NCBI RefSeq assembly: GCF_019047785.1
Contig: NZ_CP077290.1
Span: 496,001 to 560,000, forward strand
Source of the DNA: Enterobacter cancerogenus
GTDB lineage: Bacteria; Pseudomonadota; Gammaproteobacteria; Enterobacterales; Enterobacteriaceae
Length of the DNA: 64,000 bases
Direction: 5' to 3'
The notes below the pieces were generated by a model. It worked only from the letters and a program-made list of their open reading frames with translations. It made no database searches and was not told where the DNA came from. Shown one piece after another: positions 1 through 8,792 of this stretch; position 1 is the stretch's first letter, and every line of letters begins with the position of its first letter. A program made the translations under genes and the position numbers.

Positions 1-769
1 GTTTCCCCGTCGCCGTAGAGCCGGTAAAACTCACCTTGGCGATGCGCGGATGCGACGTCAGGGCTGCACCGCAGGTGGCTCCGCTGCCGGTGATGACGTT
101 GAACACGCCATCCGGAATACCCGCCTCACTCGCCAGTTCCGCCACGCGCAGCAGGGTCAGCGGCGTCGTCTCTGAGGGTTTGATAACGATCGAGCAGCCA
201 GCCGCCAGGGCGGGCATCACTTTCCACATGCCGATCATCAGCGGGAAGTTCCAGGGTACGATCCCCGCCACCACCCCGACCGGCTCTTTACGGGTCCACG
301 CCTGATAACGCGCCCCCTGCGGCAGCGGAATAGAGAGATCGAGCGTTTTGCCCGCAATTTTGGTCGTCAGCCCGGCGGTGTAACGCATCCAGTTCAGGGT
401 GCAGCCGACCTCAAAGGCGCGGGAGATGTTGATGGATTTCCCCTGCTCCAGCGTTTCAAGCTGCGCCAGCTCCTCGCCGTGCTGCTCGACCAGATCGGCA
501 AAGTGCAGCAGAATGCGCTCGCGTTCGGCGGGCAGTTTTCCCGCCCAGCTGCGCGAAACAAAAGCGCGCCAGCCAGACATCACCGCGCGATCCACATCGT
601 CCACGCTGGCATCCGCCGTTGAGGCAATCACCTCGCCCGTCGCCGGGTTATAGACGTTCAGGCGTTTTTCGCCGTCAGACGCCACTTCGCGCCCTTCGAT
701 CCACAGGCCATGGTGACGGTCGAGAAACTGTTGCACGCACGGCAGAACGGCTACCTGTGATTCAGACAT
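1..769 (-). CDS. feaB: Phenylacetaldehyde dehydrogenase, C-terminus cut off by window edge
   Basis: The first 256 codons of an NAD-dependent aldehyde dehydrogenase read leftward out of the window. It would oxidise phenylacetaldehyde to phenylacetate after amine oxidase has deaminated phenylethylamine or tyramine. The N-terminal NAD-binding half is present, with the family motif [18 protein letters not shown] (binding-site Asn included) and the [11 protein letters not shown] loop near the edge. The catalytic Cys and Glu lie beyond base 1. The ATG at 769 follows a good AGGAG. The gene diverges from feaR, its known activator in E. coli, which fixes the feaB identity among aldehyde dehydrogenases. 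tynA is not visible in the window. Confidence 0.9.
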   Translation of the reverse strand, partial: MSESQVAVLPCVQQFLDRHHGLWIEGREVASDGEKRLNVYNPATGEVIASTADASVDDVDRAVMSGWRAFVSRSWAGKLPAERERILLHFADLVEQHGEELAQLETLEQGKSINISRAFEVGCTLNWMRYTAGLTTKIAGKTLDLSIPLPQGARYQAWTRKEPVGVVAGIVPWNFPLMIGMWKVMPALAAGCSIVIKPSETTPLTLLRVAELASEAGIPDGVFNVITGSGATCGAALTSHPRIAKVSFTGSTATGK

Positions 770-834
770 CGGGTACTCCTTGGTTATTCTTCTCAGGATG
801 TTAATGCAGTCTAAGAGGGGTTTTGCCATCCCGC

Positions 835-871
835 TTTTGTCTGTGTGACATTCGCTTTGCCACCTGTGACA
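835..871 (-). promoter_or_regulatory. Tandem FeaR-type operator upstream of feaB
   Basis: Read on the minus strand, two copies of TGTCA-N8-AAA sit at 856-871 and 835-850, exactly 21 bp apart (two helical turns) and pointing toward feaB. TGNCA-N8-AAA is the FeaR consensus as I recall it from E. coli work. The proximal copy ends 66 bp before the feaB start codon, leaving room for a -10 (candidate TAGACT near 807-812). Tandem direct half-sites next to the -35 region are typical of AraC-family activation. The match is seen; function is inferred. Confidence 0.55.
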
Positions 872-1010
872 GGCTCCGCAAAACGTGATAATTACCGCTT
901 ATATCGCTGTTCCGCATGAGCGTTCTTTCCTATAGTCAGCCTCGAAGGCCAGACAAAATGCAACACAAATGCAACAATGCGAAAACATTGACGGTGCGGC
1001 GAGAGAAACC

Positions 1011-1919
1011 ATGGCGTGTGCGAGCGAACAGGAAAAGTATCAGCAATGGCTGGCGCAAATTAACCAGGCGTGCGGCCGGTTTGATGCGCGTCCTTTAGAG
1101 GGAGAGTTTATCGGTGAACTGGAAACCAGCTATGCCCGCAGCCTGAAGTTAAGCACCGTCACCGCAGCCGGGGTTAATCTGTTCCGCACCCGTCGGGAAA
1201 TTGCCCACGGCAACGATGCGTGGTTCTATACCGTGTTTCAGCTCGACGGCAGCGCGGAGATTGAACAGGACGGGCGGCGCTCAAGTCTTAAAACGGGCGA
1301 TATCACCCTACTGGACGCCTCGCGCCCCTGCTCGATTTACTGGCAGGACAAATCCCGCCAGATTTCTCTGCTCGTGCCGCGTCAGATCATTGAACAGCAG
1401 TGCCGCTTTCAGGAAGTGAGCTGCGCGCTCACGCTTTCCCGCAGCCTGCCGACCGTGCAGTTGAGCCATCGTCTGCTTCAGGAGAGTATGGGCAATACCG
1501 GGCTGAGTGAGGTCGAAAGCGAAGCGGCGCTGGAAGCGATGGTTTGCCTGCTGCGCCCGGCATTTCAGCAACGCGACGCGGTGCAGCCGCGCAAGGAACG
1601 TCAGTTCCAGAACGTGCTTTCCCTGATAGACGACCATATTCAGTCAGACGCGCTGCGCCCGGAGTGGATCGCCACAGAGAGTGGGATGTCGGTGCGCAGT
1701 TTGTATCGTATGTTCGCCGAGAAAGGGCTGGTGGTGGCGCAGTACATTAAAAACCGTCGACTCGATCTCTGCGCGCAGATGCTGCGTTCAGCCGGCGACG
1801 ACGAGAAGCTGGCGGGCATTGGCTACAGCTGGGGTTTTGCCGATCACAGCCATTTTTCCACCGCCTTTAAGCAGCGTTTCGGCGTCTCGCCCGGCGAGTA
1901 CCGTAAACGCTGCCGCTAG
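1011..1919 (+). CDS. feaR: AraC-family transcriptional activator of aromatic amine catabolism
   Basis: A 302-aa protein with an AraC-binding-like N-terminal domain (VFQLDGSAEIEQDG, GDITLLDASRPCSIYW) and a C-terminal double helix-turn-helix from about residue 205 (PEWIATESGMSVRSLYRMF, then GYSWGFADHSHFSTAFKQRFG). It should activate feaB (and tynA) in response to aromatic aldehydes. I chose the ATG at 1011 over the longer 969 start because it has a GAGAGA Shine-Dalgarno and gives 302 aa, matching the 301 aa of E. coli FeaR. It is divergent from feaB across a 241-bp control region. Confidence 0.92.
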   Translation: MACASEQEKYQQWLAQINQACGRFDARPLEGEFIGELETSYARSLKLSTVTAAGVNLFRTRREIAHGNDAWFYTVFQLDGSAEIEQDGRRSSLKTGDITLLDASRPCSIYWQDKSRQISLLVPRQIIEQQCRFQEVSCALTLSRSLPTVQLSHRLLQESMGNTGLSEVESEAALEAMVCLLRPAFQQRDAVQPRKERQFQNVLSLIDDHIQSDALRPEWIATESGMSVRSLYRMFAEKGLVVAQYIKNRRLDLCAQMLRSAGDDEKLAGIGYSWGFADHSHFSTAFKQRFGVSPGEYRKRCR

Positions 1920-1930
1920 ATTTTTTCAGT

Positions 1931-2251
1931 TCACTCTTTTTTCAGCCACTTACCGTTAATCCCCTTCACGTACTCGCCCGGCTGCGCACGGGCCACCAGC
2001 TTTTGCCCGGCCATTTTCGCCACTTCATCCACCGGCAGGTTGTTGCTGTCGGCCAGCTTTTGGTAGCTCTCGGTGCGTGCGGCATTAATGCTTTTCACCA
2101 GCGCCAGCGTGTCTGGATCCTGCTTAACCGGCGCCAGGTAGCCGCTCAGGGTTTCCCCCACCCGGCCCTGGGTGCGTGCTTCGTTTAAGGTCAGCGTCGC
2201 GGCCTGCACGTTCATTCCCAGCGCCAGTAAAATCAGTAGTAATCGTTTCAT
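1931..2251 (-). CDS. ydbL: YdbL, DUF1318 periplasmic protein
   Basis: A 106-aa secreted protein with a clean signal peptide (MKRLLLILLALGMNVQA) followed by a DUF1318 domain (LTLNEARTQGRVGETLSGYL; VARAQPGEYVKGINGKWLKK). It is the last gene of the ydbH-ynbE-ydbL operon, 7 bp after ynbE. In E. coli these three work together on the cell envelope: YdbH is one of the AsmA-like phospholipid carriers, with YnbE and YdbL as partners. The gene ends 11 bp from the convergent feaR stop. Confidence 0.9.
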   Translation of the reverse strand: MKRLLLILLALGMNVQAATLTLNEARTQGRVGETLSGYLAPVKQDPDTLALVKSINAARTESYQKLADSNNLPVDEVAKMAGQKLVARAQPGEYVKGINGKWLKKE

Positions 2252-2258
2252 GGCATCC

Positions 2259-2450
2259 TCAGAACAGATCGCTGCGCGTTTTCAGCAGGGTTTCTACGTC
2301 TTTATCGACCTTGATGTGGATCTCATGCTCGATTTTGACGTTCATATTGATGGTGATCGGCTCTTTCGGTGCCGCCACTTCAATACGCGGCGTACAGCCC
2401 GAGAGCAGCACGGCAACGGCCACGGTGAGTACACCTGCCATCTTTTTCAT
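2259..2450 (-). CDS. ynbE: YnbE outer-membrane lipoprotein
   Basis: A 63-aa lipoprotein: signal peptide with lipobox LLSGC (Cys near residue 19), then a short periplasmic part rich in beta-type sequence (ITINMNVKIEHEIHIKVDKD). Its ATG overlaps the ydbH stop by 4 bp (ATGA), so translation is probably coupled. In E. coli YnbE associates with YdbH to complete a periplasm-spanning lipid path. The length fits the family. Confidence 0.9.
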   Translation of the reverse strand: MKKMAGVLTVAVAVLLSGCTPRIEVAAPKEPITINMNVKIEHEIHIKVDKDVETLLKTRSDLF

Positions 2451-5086
2451 TGTTGTTCCTCACTTTCCTTGCCGGTCGAACTGCGGATACCCGGTATGGC
2501 CGCATGTTGCTCAAACCATGTTTGCAGATTATCCCCGAAGCGCAGGCTGCGCCAGAGGGTAAAAACGTTCTCTTCGTGGGTGTAGTTCAGATTGACCGAA
2601 CCGCTTTTGCCATCCACCCGGCTGGTGCCCTTGATCGCCGCCTGCAGGGTTAAGACCCCCAGATTATCGACATTGATCTTTGTCCACGACCGGGTGATTT
2701 CCATGTAGCGCAGCCAGTTGATGGCGGCCCCTGCGGCCATATTGTCTTTCACAATGGCGTCGGCCGTATCTTTGTCAATACGCAGCGTCATAGGCCCCGG
2801 ATTGGTCAGCCAGCCGTCTTTGATAATCCAGCGTTCGTTGTCGAGCCAGAATGGCAGCGCTCCGCTGACCGGGCCAGACATCGTAAACTGTTTGGGATTC
2901 ACCGCGCTAATCAGCTCGCTGGAGGAGATATTGTCCACGCGCAGCAGGGCCGCATCATGTTGCGGCATACGCAGCTGCTGAAGGGTGATTTTGCCGCCGA
3001 GCGTTTCTATCTTCACGTTGGTGAGCAGCAGCGGGTTGTCGTCGGTCCAGGGGTAGTCACCCTGTAAATCGGCGGTGATATTATGTGCGGACACCAGATT
3101 TTGCACTTCGCCAATGCGCAACGTCACCGGCCCCCTCGTGCCCAGCGACCAGGTACCTTCGCTAAAGCGGAACGGCAGAACAAAATCGACGCCGTTGATC
3201 TGGTTGTCGGGCATCCACAGGCTACCGGCTTTTACCACCCCGTGGCCGCCCGCCTCGAATCCCTGGTCCGCCGCCGCCGAGAAGGCCACCTGCGCGTAAA
3301 GTTCGCCGTCGCGCAGCGTCATCTTCCAGTCTGGCGGAAGCAGCGGCTGAAATACCGTGAGGGACTGCTTCGGCCACCAGGCCTGACCGCGCAGACGCTC
3401 ACCGTCCCAGCGGCCATTGACCTGCACCGGCCCAATGGCATCGGCGTGAAGATCCCCTTTGAACTGGAACAGGGTCGGGTCAGTCCCGTCGACGCTAAAA
3501 TTCAGTACCGAGGGCGGCAGCAGGCTTCCGCCTGAAAAGGTGGTTTGTCCCGCTTTCAGCGACAGCGCCCCACTGAAGGCCGGATGGGCAGGATTGCGCT
3601 GCCAGCGCACCGGTTTTTCCAGCACCAGACGCGGCTTGCTGACCAGCATCGTGCCGTACTGGAGCTTATCGAAACCGGTGGAGAGATCGGTCAGCGCAAT
3701 CACCCGATCGCGCCATTCTCCTTTCCCTGCGACGTCCCATCGTGCGTTCATCGGCGTGAAGTTACCGTTGCCCCAGTAGCGCCACTGCCACAGCCCGCTG
3801 TCGGGTAAAAAGTCTTGCGCCTGGCCGTCCAGGTGCAGGGTAAAATCGCCCATCTCGTTTTCATGAGCGCGTAATATCGCCTGCAGACGGCCATCCACGC
3901 CCTTTTGCGTCAGCTTAACGCCCGCGAGCGGCCAGCGTATTTCGTCGATATCCAGCGAATCAATCAGGCGTCCGCGCGAGCGAAGCAGCGCGCCGGGGGC
4001 GAATTCCAGGATGGGATCTGCCAGGCTTCCGGTCAGCGTCGCCGGAAGTTTGGCGTAGAGGATCAGATCGTTTTGTTTCGCCTCGCCGCTCAGATGCAGC
4101 GGCATGTGGCTGTTATCCATGCTCAGCGTGCCGGGGCCAAGAGTCAGTACGGCGTTGCCCTTCCCGGCATCGCCCTGCGTCAGCACGTTCAGGCGTCCGG
4201 TGAAGGTCGCTTTTTCCAGCCCCTGCTGCCAGTTATCAATCTTCAGCCCAACGCGTCCGCTCAGCGGCAGACCTGGCTGTTGCCAGTTCCAACGACCGTC
4301 GCTGATGGTCAGCTCCCGGGCGGTGACCTGCCAGGGCAGGTCGAGCAGCGGGTCGGGGTTATTCCTCGCCATGACCACCAGCTGCCCCTGATTGTCCGCC
4401 CACTCCAGTTCGGCATCGACCAGAGACGATAAGTGTGGCACGTTGAAGGTGGCCTGCGCGTGCCCTTTAACCGGCGCGCCGTCCGGCACCAGCGGCAGGG
4501 TAAATTCCCCCACCAGCGTCACGGGCTGCGGCTGGTCCGGCAGGTGAATGTCGAATTGCTTGATGGTCAGATTCTGGCCGCGAAGCTGCCCCTGAATACT
4601 CACCTGCTCGCCTTTATAGGTGAGAGTCTGGCTGGCCGGGGTTAAGGACGCGCGAAGCTCCCCCTGCCACTGCTGCCAGGGGGAGAGCGTCAGGCGGTGG
4701 ATCGTCAGCCAGGTGTTCGGCAGGATCGCCTGCCACTGGGCCAGGGTTTTTGGCGCGACGGTGGACGGGGCGGACTCGGGCAGTTTACTCAGACACGCGG
4801 AGTTCAGCTCAAGCGCGCCGACGTCCAGCGCCCAGCGGCTGGGGTGCGACAGCGTGACGTTTTGAATACGGGCAATTTCGCAGTCTTCTACCAGATAGCG
4901 GAGATCCGGAATAACGAGGGCGTTGCGGGTCAGACGAGGACTTTTTTCAAAGGCGATGCGCGTCCCTACCGGCAGCCAGATCCCGGCAAGGGTCGGTACC
5001 CATTGGGCGAGCGTCATCAGCAGCGTCAGCGGCAAAACGATCAACAGCAGTAGGAGCGCGATCGCGGCTTTGTATTTACCCCTCAT
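2447..5086 (-). CDS. ydbH: YdbH, AsmA-like inner-membrane-anchored lipid transport protein
   Basis: An 879-aa protein with one N-terminal membrane anchor (about residues 7-35, AIALLLLLIVLPLTLLMTLAQW) and a very long periplasmic part made of repeating beta-strand segments, as in the DUF748/AsmA-like bridge proteins YdbH, TamB and YhdP. These are redundantly needed for glycerophospholipid delivery to the outer membrane. The length matches E. coli YdbH. It is the first gene of the ydbH-ynbE-ydbL operon, divergent from ldhA. The C-terminus overlaps the ynbE start by 4 bp. Several long ORFs on the opposite strand here are shadows. Confidence 0.92.
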   Translation of the reverse strand: MRGKYKAAIALLLLLIVLPLTLLMTLAQWVPTLAGIWLPVGTRIAFEKSPRLTRNALVIPDLRYLVEDCEIARIQNVTLSHPSRWALDVGALELNSACLSKLPESAPSTVAPKTLAQWQAILPNTWLTIHRLTLSPWQQWQGELRASLTPASQTLTYKGEQVSIQGQLRGQNLTIKQFDIHLPDQPQPVTLVGEFTLPLVPDGAPVKGHAQATFNVPHLSSLVDAELEWADNQGQLVVMARNNPDPLLDLPWQVTARELTISDGRWNWQQPGLPLSGRVGLKIDNWQQGLEKATFTGRLNVLTQGDAGKGNAVLTLGPGTLSMDNSHMPLHLSGEAKQNDLILYAKLPATLTGSLADPILEFAPGALLRSRGRLIDSLDIDEIRWPLAGVKLTQKGVDGRLQAILRAHENEMGDFTLHLDGQAQDFLPDSGLWQWRYWGNGNFTPMNARWDVAGKGEWRDRVIALTDLSTGFDKLQYGTMLVSKPRLVLEKPVRWQRNPAHPAFSGALSLKAGQTTFSGGSLLPPSVLNFSVDGTDPTLFQFKGDLHADAIGPVQVNGRWDGERLRGQAWWPKQSLTVFQPLLPPDWKMTLRDGELYAQVAFSAAADQGFEAGGHGVVKAGSLWMPDNQINGVDFVLPFRFSEGTWSLGTRGPVTLRIGEVQNLVSAHNITADLQGDYPWTDDNPLLLTNVKIETLGGKITLQQLRMPQHDAALLRVDNISSSELISAVNPKQFTMSGPVSGALPFWLDNERWIIKDGWLTNPGPMTLRIDKDTADAIVKDNMAAGAAINWLRYMEITRSWTKINVDNLGVLTLQAAIKGTSRVDGKSGSVNLNYTHEENVFTLWRSLRFGDNLQTWFEQHAAIPGIRSSTGKESEEQQ

Positions 5087-5296
5087 GGGCAGTTAATATC
5101 CTGATTTAGCGAAAGAATTAAGCCGACATTGCCGATCATTGTCGCATGATTAGCCAGTCAGTTGAAGAGACTGTCATTTTTAAGGATAGATGCTCTATCA
5201 TTATTCATAGAACTTATTGAATTCAATAAAATTTTATAAATTGTAAGATTATTTTAATCATGCTAACGTGAATGTAAAATCACTGGAGAAAGTCTT

Positions 5297-6286
5297 ATGA
5301 AACTCGCGGTATATAGCACAAAGCAGTACGACAAAAAGTATCTGCAACATGTTAACGAGGCTTACGGATTCGATCTTGAATTTTTCGACTTTCTGCTGAC
5401 TGAGAAAACTGCCAAAACCGCCCACGGCTGTGAAGGCGTCTGTATCTTCGTCAACGATGATGGCAGCCGCCCGGTGCTGGAAGAGCTGAAAAAACAGGGG
5501 GTGAAATATATCGCCCTGCGCTGCGCCGGGTTCAATAACGTGGATCTGGATGCGGCGAAAGAGTTGGGTCTGAAGGTCGTTCGCGTACCGGCCTATTCAC
5601 CGGAAGCGGTGGCGGAACATGCCATCGGCATGATGATGTCGCTGAACCGTCGTATTCACCGTGCTTATCAACGTACCCGTGATGCGAACTTTTCTCTCGA
5701 AGGGCTGACCGGTTTTACCATGTACGGCAAAACCGCCGGGATCATCGGCACCGGTAAGATTGGCGTAGCCGCCCTGCGCATTCTGAAAGGCTTTGGTATG
5801 CGCCTGCTGGCCTTTGACCCGTACCCAAGCGCTGCCGCGCTGGAGATGGGCGTGGAGTATGTTGATATTCAGACGCTGTTCTCCCAGTCTGATGTGATCT
5901 CCCTGCACTGCCCGCTGACACCAGAAAACTATCACCTGCTAAACCAGACGGCTTTTGACCAGATGAAGGACGGGGTGATGATCATCAACACCAGCCGCGG
6001 CGGTTTGATTGATTCACAGGCGGCGATTGAAGCGCTGAAAACCCAGAAGATTGGTGCCTTGGGTATGGACGTCTATGAGAACGAACGTGACCTGTTCTTT
6101 GAAGACAAATCCAATGACGTGATTCAGGATGACGTGTTCCGCCGTCTGTCGGCCTGCCATAACGTGCTGTTCACCGGGCATCAGGCCTTTCTTACCGCCG
6201 AGGCGCTGATCAGCATTTCGGAAACGACGCTGGGGAATTTGCAGCAGCTGGAGAAAGGCGAAGCCTGTCCGAATGAGATCGCGTAG
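5297..6286 (+). CDS. ldhA: Fermentative D-lactate dehydrogenase
   Basis: A 329-aa NAD-dependent D-2-hydroxyacid dehydrogenase reducing pyruvate to D-lactate in the cytoplasm during fermentation or at low pH. Visible elements: the Rossmann motif GIIGTGKIGVAALRILK, INTSRGGLID containing the substrate-binding Arg, MDVYENE with the catalytic-relay Glu, and GHQAFLT with the catalytic His. Length and sequence match E. coli LdhA. A GGAGA Shine-Dalgarno lies 7 bp before the ATG. The upstream 210 bp divergent from ydbH is very AT-rich. E. coli hslJ, normally next, is absent. Confidence 0.97.
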   Translation: MKLAVYSTKQYDKKYLQHVNEAYGFDLEFFDFLLTEKTAKTAHGCEGVCIFVNDDGSRPVLEELKKQGVKYIALRCAGFNNVDLDAAKELGLKVVRVPAYSPEAVAEHAIGMMMSLNRRIHRAYQRTRDANFSLEGLTGFTMYGKTAGIIGTGKIGVAALRILKGFGMRLLAFDPYPSAAALEMGVEYVDIQTLFSQSDVISLHCPLTPENYHLLNQTAFDQMKDGVMIINTSRGGLIDSQAAIEALKTQKIGALGMDVYENERDLFFEDKSNDVIQDDVFRRLSACHNVLFTGHQAFLTAEALISISETTLGNLQQLEKGEACPNEIA

Positions 6287-6338
6287 GTGATTGGCGGGTA
6301 GTTTTTCAAATCGGTAAGTACTGTGGAGTTCAGTGGAA

Positions 6339-6370
6339 GGTTCCGTTCACCTCATAAGGCGAACGGAACC
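6339..6370. terminator. Perfect inverted repeat between convergent ldhA and katN
   Basis: A 10-bp perfect stem (GGTTCCGTTC and its complement) around a 12-nt loop, 52 bp after the ldhA stop and 11 bp before the katN stop. There is no strong T-tract on either strand. It is probably a bidirectional transcript end. Confidence 0.55.
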
Positions 6371-6381
6371 CTGGGCAATGC

Positions 6382-7254
6382 TTAAACCTCTTTCTTCCCT
6401 GCCCCCAGCTCAGCGCCGGTAAGCGGGTCAGCCTGCGGGTCGGACTGCGTGCGTTTGACCATCGCCTTCATCATGGTTTTCTGCTTAGCGGTCAATTTCA
6501 CTTCCGCATCGCCCGTTCCGCCATCAACGGCTGGTTGTGGATCTTCCACGTAGTCGAAGTATTTATCGCTGTTCCAGCTGCCGCGAACTTCGCCACCCGA
6601 AGACATGTTGTAGTACTTGTTGGTGTACTGTTCTACCGGCGGCAGTTTGCCCGGCGGGAAGTTATTACGGATAGACTGAAGCGCCTTTTCGAAAGAGAGT
6701 TGGTGCGCCGCCTCACGGGTCATCAGGAAGGCCAGCGCATCCTTAACGCCAGGATCGTCGGTCACGTTGATGAGTCGCTCATAGATAATTTTTGCACGGG
6801 CTTCTGCGGCAATATTTGAACGTAAATCCGCGGTCGGTTCGCCGATGGTATCGATGTAGGCTGCCGTCCACGGTACACCGGCAGAGTTCGTAAGAGCCGG
6901 GCCGCCGCCGTACAGCAGTGCGGTGATATGGCTGTCGTTACCATTCGCCGTCATGGAACGATAAAGTTCCGCTTCATTTTCAGTGCCTTCCGCCAGCTCG
7001 CCTTTGGCACCTTTATAAAGCATGCCAACCATGGTGCCGATAATTTCCAGGTGGCTTAACTCCTCGGTCGCAATATCCAGCAGCATATCCTTGCGACCTG
7101 GATCGTCATCGCCCAGCCCCTGTGTAAAATAACGACATGCCGCCGCCAGCTCGCCCTGAGGGCCGCCGAACTGTTCAAGCAGGAGATTGGCAAGGCCCGG
7201 GTTGGGCTCTGCAACGCGTACGGTATACTGAAGTTGTTTGACGTGTTTAAACAT
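6382..7254 (-). CDS. katN: Manganese (non-haem) catalase
   Basis: A 290-aa dimanganese catalase that disproportionates hydrogen peroxide. The ferritin-like four-helix core carries the two ligand clusters ATEELSHLEIIG (Glu and His) and TREAAHQLSFEKA (Glu and His), plus EARAKIIYERL. The disordered C-terminal tail (VDGGTGDAEVKL onward) is typical. I chose the ATG at 7254 (MFKHVKQLQ), with GAGGC upstream, over a GTG at 7266. This agrees with Salmonella KatN (292 aa as I recall), an RpoS-regulated enzyme. E. coli K-12 lacks it, and here it sits where hslJ would follow ldhA. Confidence 0.93.
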   Translation of the reverse strand: MFKHVKQLQYTVRVAEPNPGLANLLLEQFGGPQGELAAACRYFTQGLGDDDPGRKDMLLDIATEELSHLEIIGTMVGMLYKGAKGELAEGTENEAELYRSMTANGNDSHITALLYGGGPALTNSAGVPWTAAYIDTIGEPTADLRSNIAAEARAKIIYERLINVTDDPGVKDALAFLMTREAAHQLSFEKALQSIRNNFPPGKLPPVEQYTNKYYNMSSGGEVRGSWNSDKYFDYVEDPQPAVDGGTGDAEVKLTAKQKTMMKAMVKRTQSDPQADPLTGAELGAGKKEV

Positions 7255-7386
7255 GCTCTGCCTCACTTATAGTATTTTTAGCTAAAATGCCTGGCTCAAC
7301 CGAGCACAGAAAAAATGGACGTGTCATACCCGCAACAGGATCGTTGTGAAATAAACATTGAGTAAAACATGATGACTGCGGCGGTA

Positions 7387-7569
7387 TTATCCGCAGTTTG
7401 AAATAGCGTAATAACGGCGCGTAACGGGCGCTTCCAGAATCATCATATAAAAGTCTGTCGTCGAATTAACGCGCTCCAACTCTAATTTAAGACTATTCTC
7501 ACCTCCACCTTCCGTCGCAACATAAATAACGCACGAGGAAAGTAAGATATATTCTCCATCATCACTCAC
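7387..7569 (-). CDS. Small hypothetical ORF, possibly a remnant
   Basis: A 60-codon ORF starting at GTG 7567-7569 (MSDDGEYILLSS...). I do not recognise it. It is AT-richer than its neighbours, has no clear Shine-Dalgarno, no signal peptide and no membrane segment. It sits alone between katN and the SRAP gene. It could be a real short protein, the tail of a lost gene or chance. If it is not a gene, 7255-7830 is a 576-bp stretch with no recognised gene, no strong hairpin and only AT-rich promoter-like sequence near 7590-7680. Confidence 0.25.
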   Translation of the reverse strand: MSDDGEYILLSSCVIYVATEGGGENSLKLELERVNSTTDFYMMILEAPVTRRYYAISNCG

Positions 7570-7830
7570 GGTAAATACTCTTATTTTTACTCTTCACCTT
7601 GACAGAATATTTAACGTTATCCCGTTTGCACACAGTTATTAAGGTTAGCTCGTCTCGTCAGATAGTCAAATTATCCTCTGAAGGGCGCTTCCTCCTGTCG
7701 AAATTATGTCTGTCTTTTCTGCAATACCCAAAAAAGTAGAGAGTGAGTACAAATAGCATTCATGACAAGCCGATCAACTCCTCTTTCCCCTGCCCTATAC
7801 TTTCAGTATGTCGTTTCGAGAGAGGTGTCT

Positions 7831-8502
7831 ATGTGTGGACGTTTTGCACAAGCGCAGAGCCGTGAAGAGTATCTTACTTACCTTGCCGGGGAAGGCGATC
7901 GCGACATTGCCTATGACCCGGAACCCATTGGCCGTTACAACGTGGCGCCAGGGACAAAAGTCCTGCTGTTGAGCGAACGCGATGAAAAACTGCATCTCGA
8001 TCCCGTTTTTTGGGGTTATGCGCCCGGATGGTGGGATAAACCCCCCCTGATTAATGCGCGGGTTGAAACCGCAGCCACCAGCAGGATGTTTAAACCACTC
8101 TGGCAGCATGGCAGAGCCATCTGCTTTGCGGATGGATGGTTCGAGTGGAAGAAGGAAGATGGCAAAAAACAGCCGTATTTCATTCACCGGGCCGACGGAA
8201 AGCCTGTTTTTATGGCGGCGATCGGCAGTACGCCGTTTGAACGTGGTGATGACGCTGAAGGATTTCTCATTGTCACCTCTGCCGCCGATATGGGGCTGGT
8301 CGATATCCACGACCGCCGCCCGCTGGTGTTATCACCCGACGCGGCACGCGAATGGATGAGGCAGGATATAGGCGGGAAGGAAGCAGAAGACATTGCCGCG
8401 GACGGCGCAGTGCCCGCCGACACCTTCATCTGGCATGCCGTTACGCGTGCAGTGGGAAATGTGAAGAATCAGGGACCAGAATTAATCGAAGCGGTTCGCT
8501 GA
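7831..8502 (+). CDS. yedK: SRAP/HMCES-family abasic-site DNA-protein crosslink protein
   Basis: A 223-aa SOS-response-associated peptidase-fold protein that captures abasic sites in single-stranded DNA as a stable thiazolidine crosslink, shielding them from strand breakage. Met-Cys-Gly-Arg-Phe at the start places the catalytic Cys2 at the N-terminus after Met removal. This fixes the start at 7831 (GAGAGG just upstream) rather than 7762. Also visible are the active-site segment FADGWFEWKK (Glu) and DIHDRRPLVL (His). E. coli YedK is 222 aa. Nothing links it to the neighbouring genes. Confidence 0.93.
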   Translation: MCGRFAQAQSREEYLTYLAGEGDRDIAYDPEPIGRYNVAPGTKVLLLSERDEKLHLDPVFWGYAPGWWDKPPLINARVETAATSRMFKPLWQHGRAICFADGWFEWKKEDGKKQPYFIHRADGKPVFMAAIGSTPFERGDDAEGFLIVTSAADMGLVDIHDRRPLVLSPDAAREWMRQDIGGKEAEDIAADGAVPADTFIWHAVTRAVGNVKNQGPELIEAVR

Positions 8503-8792
8503 GGTGTAAAAACATCCACTTACAATGATTTCCTGGCGTGTGATACACAAGAGTTACGGTAATGTTTTAAATCTGCTGTTTTAATACGGGTTAGGCATGA
8601 ATGTTGACGCGCGCTATAAAATCATCGAATAAGCAATTTCTTCAGCATCCGGATTGCTTGTGGTAATTAATAAGTAAGGTATTCATTTTTAATTAACAGG
8701 CGTGCAGGCAGGGAAAGTCGGGCGTTATTTGTTCATTAATTTAGCAAATGCCTTTCCTTATTAACCGCCTGTTAACGCAACATCAATAAATA
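8503..8792. other. Intergenic region with no recognised gene
   Basis: About 290 bp of AT-rich sequence between the SRAP gene and the BrnQ remnant. I see no ORF with coding character, no strong hairpin and no recognisable binding site. Confidence 0.5.

Noticed and set aside
3905..4432. 175-codon plus-strand ORF
   Set aside because: Shadow of ydbH; no start signal or family.
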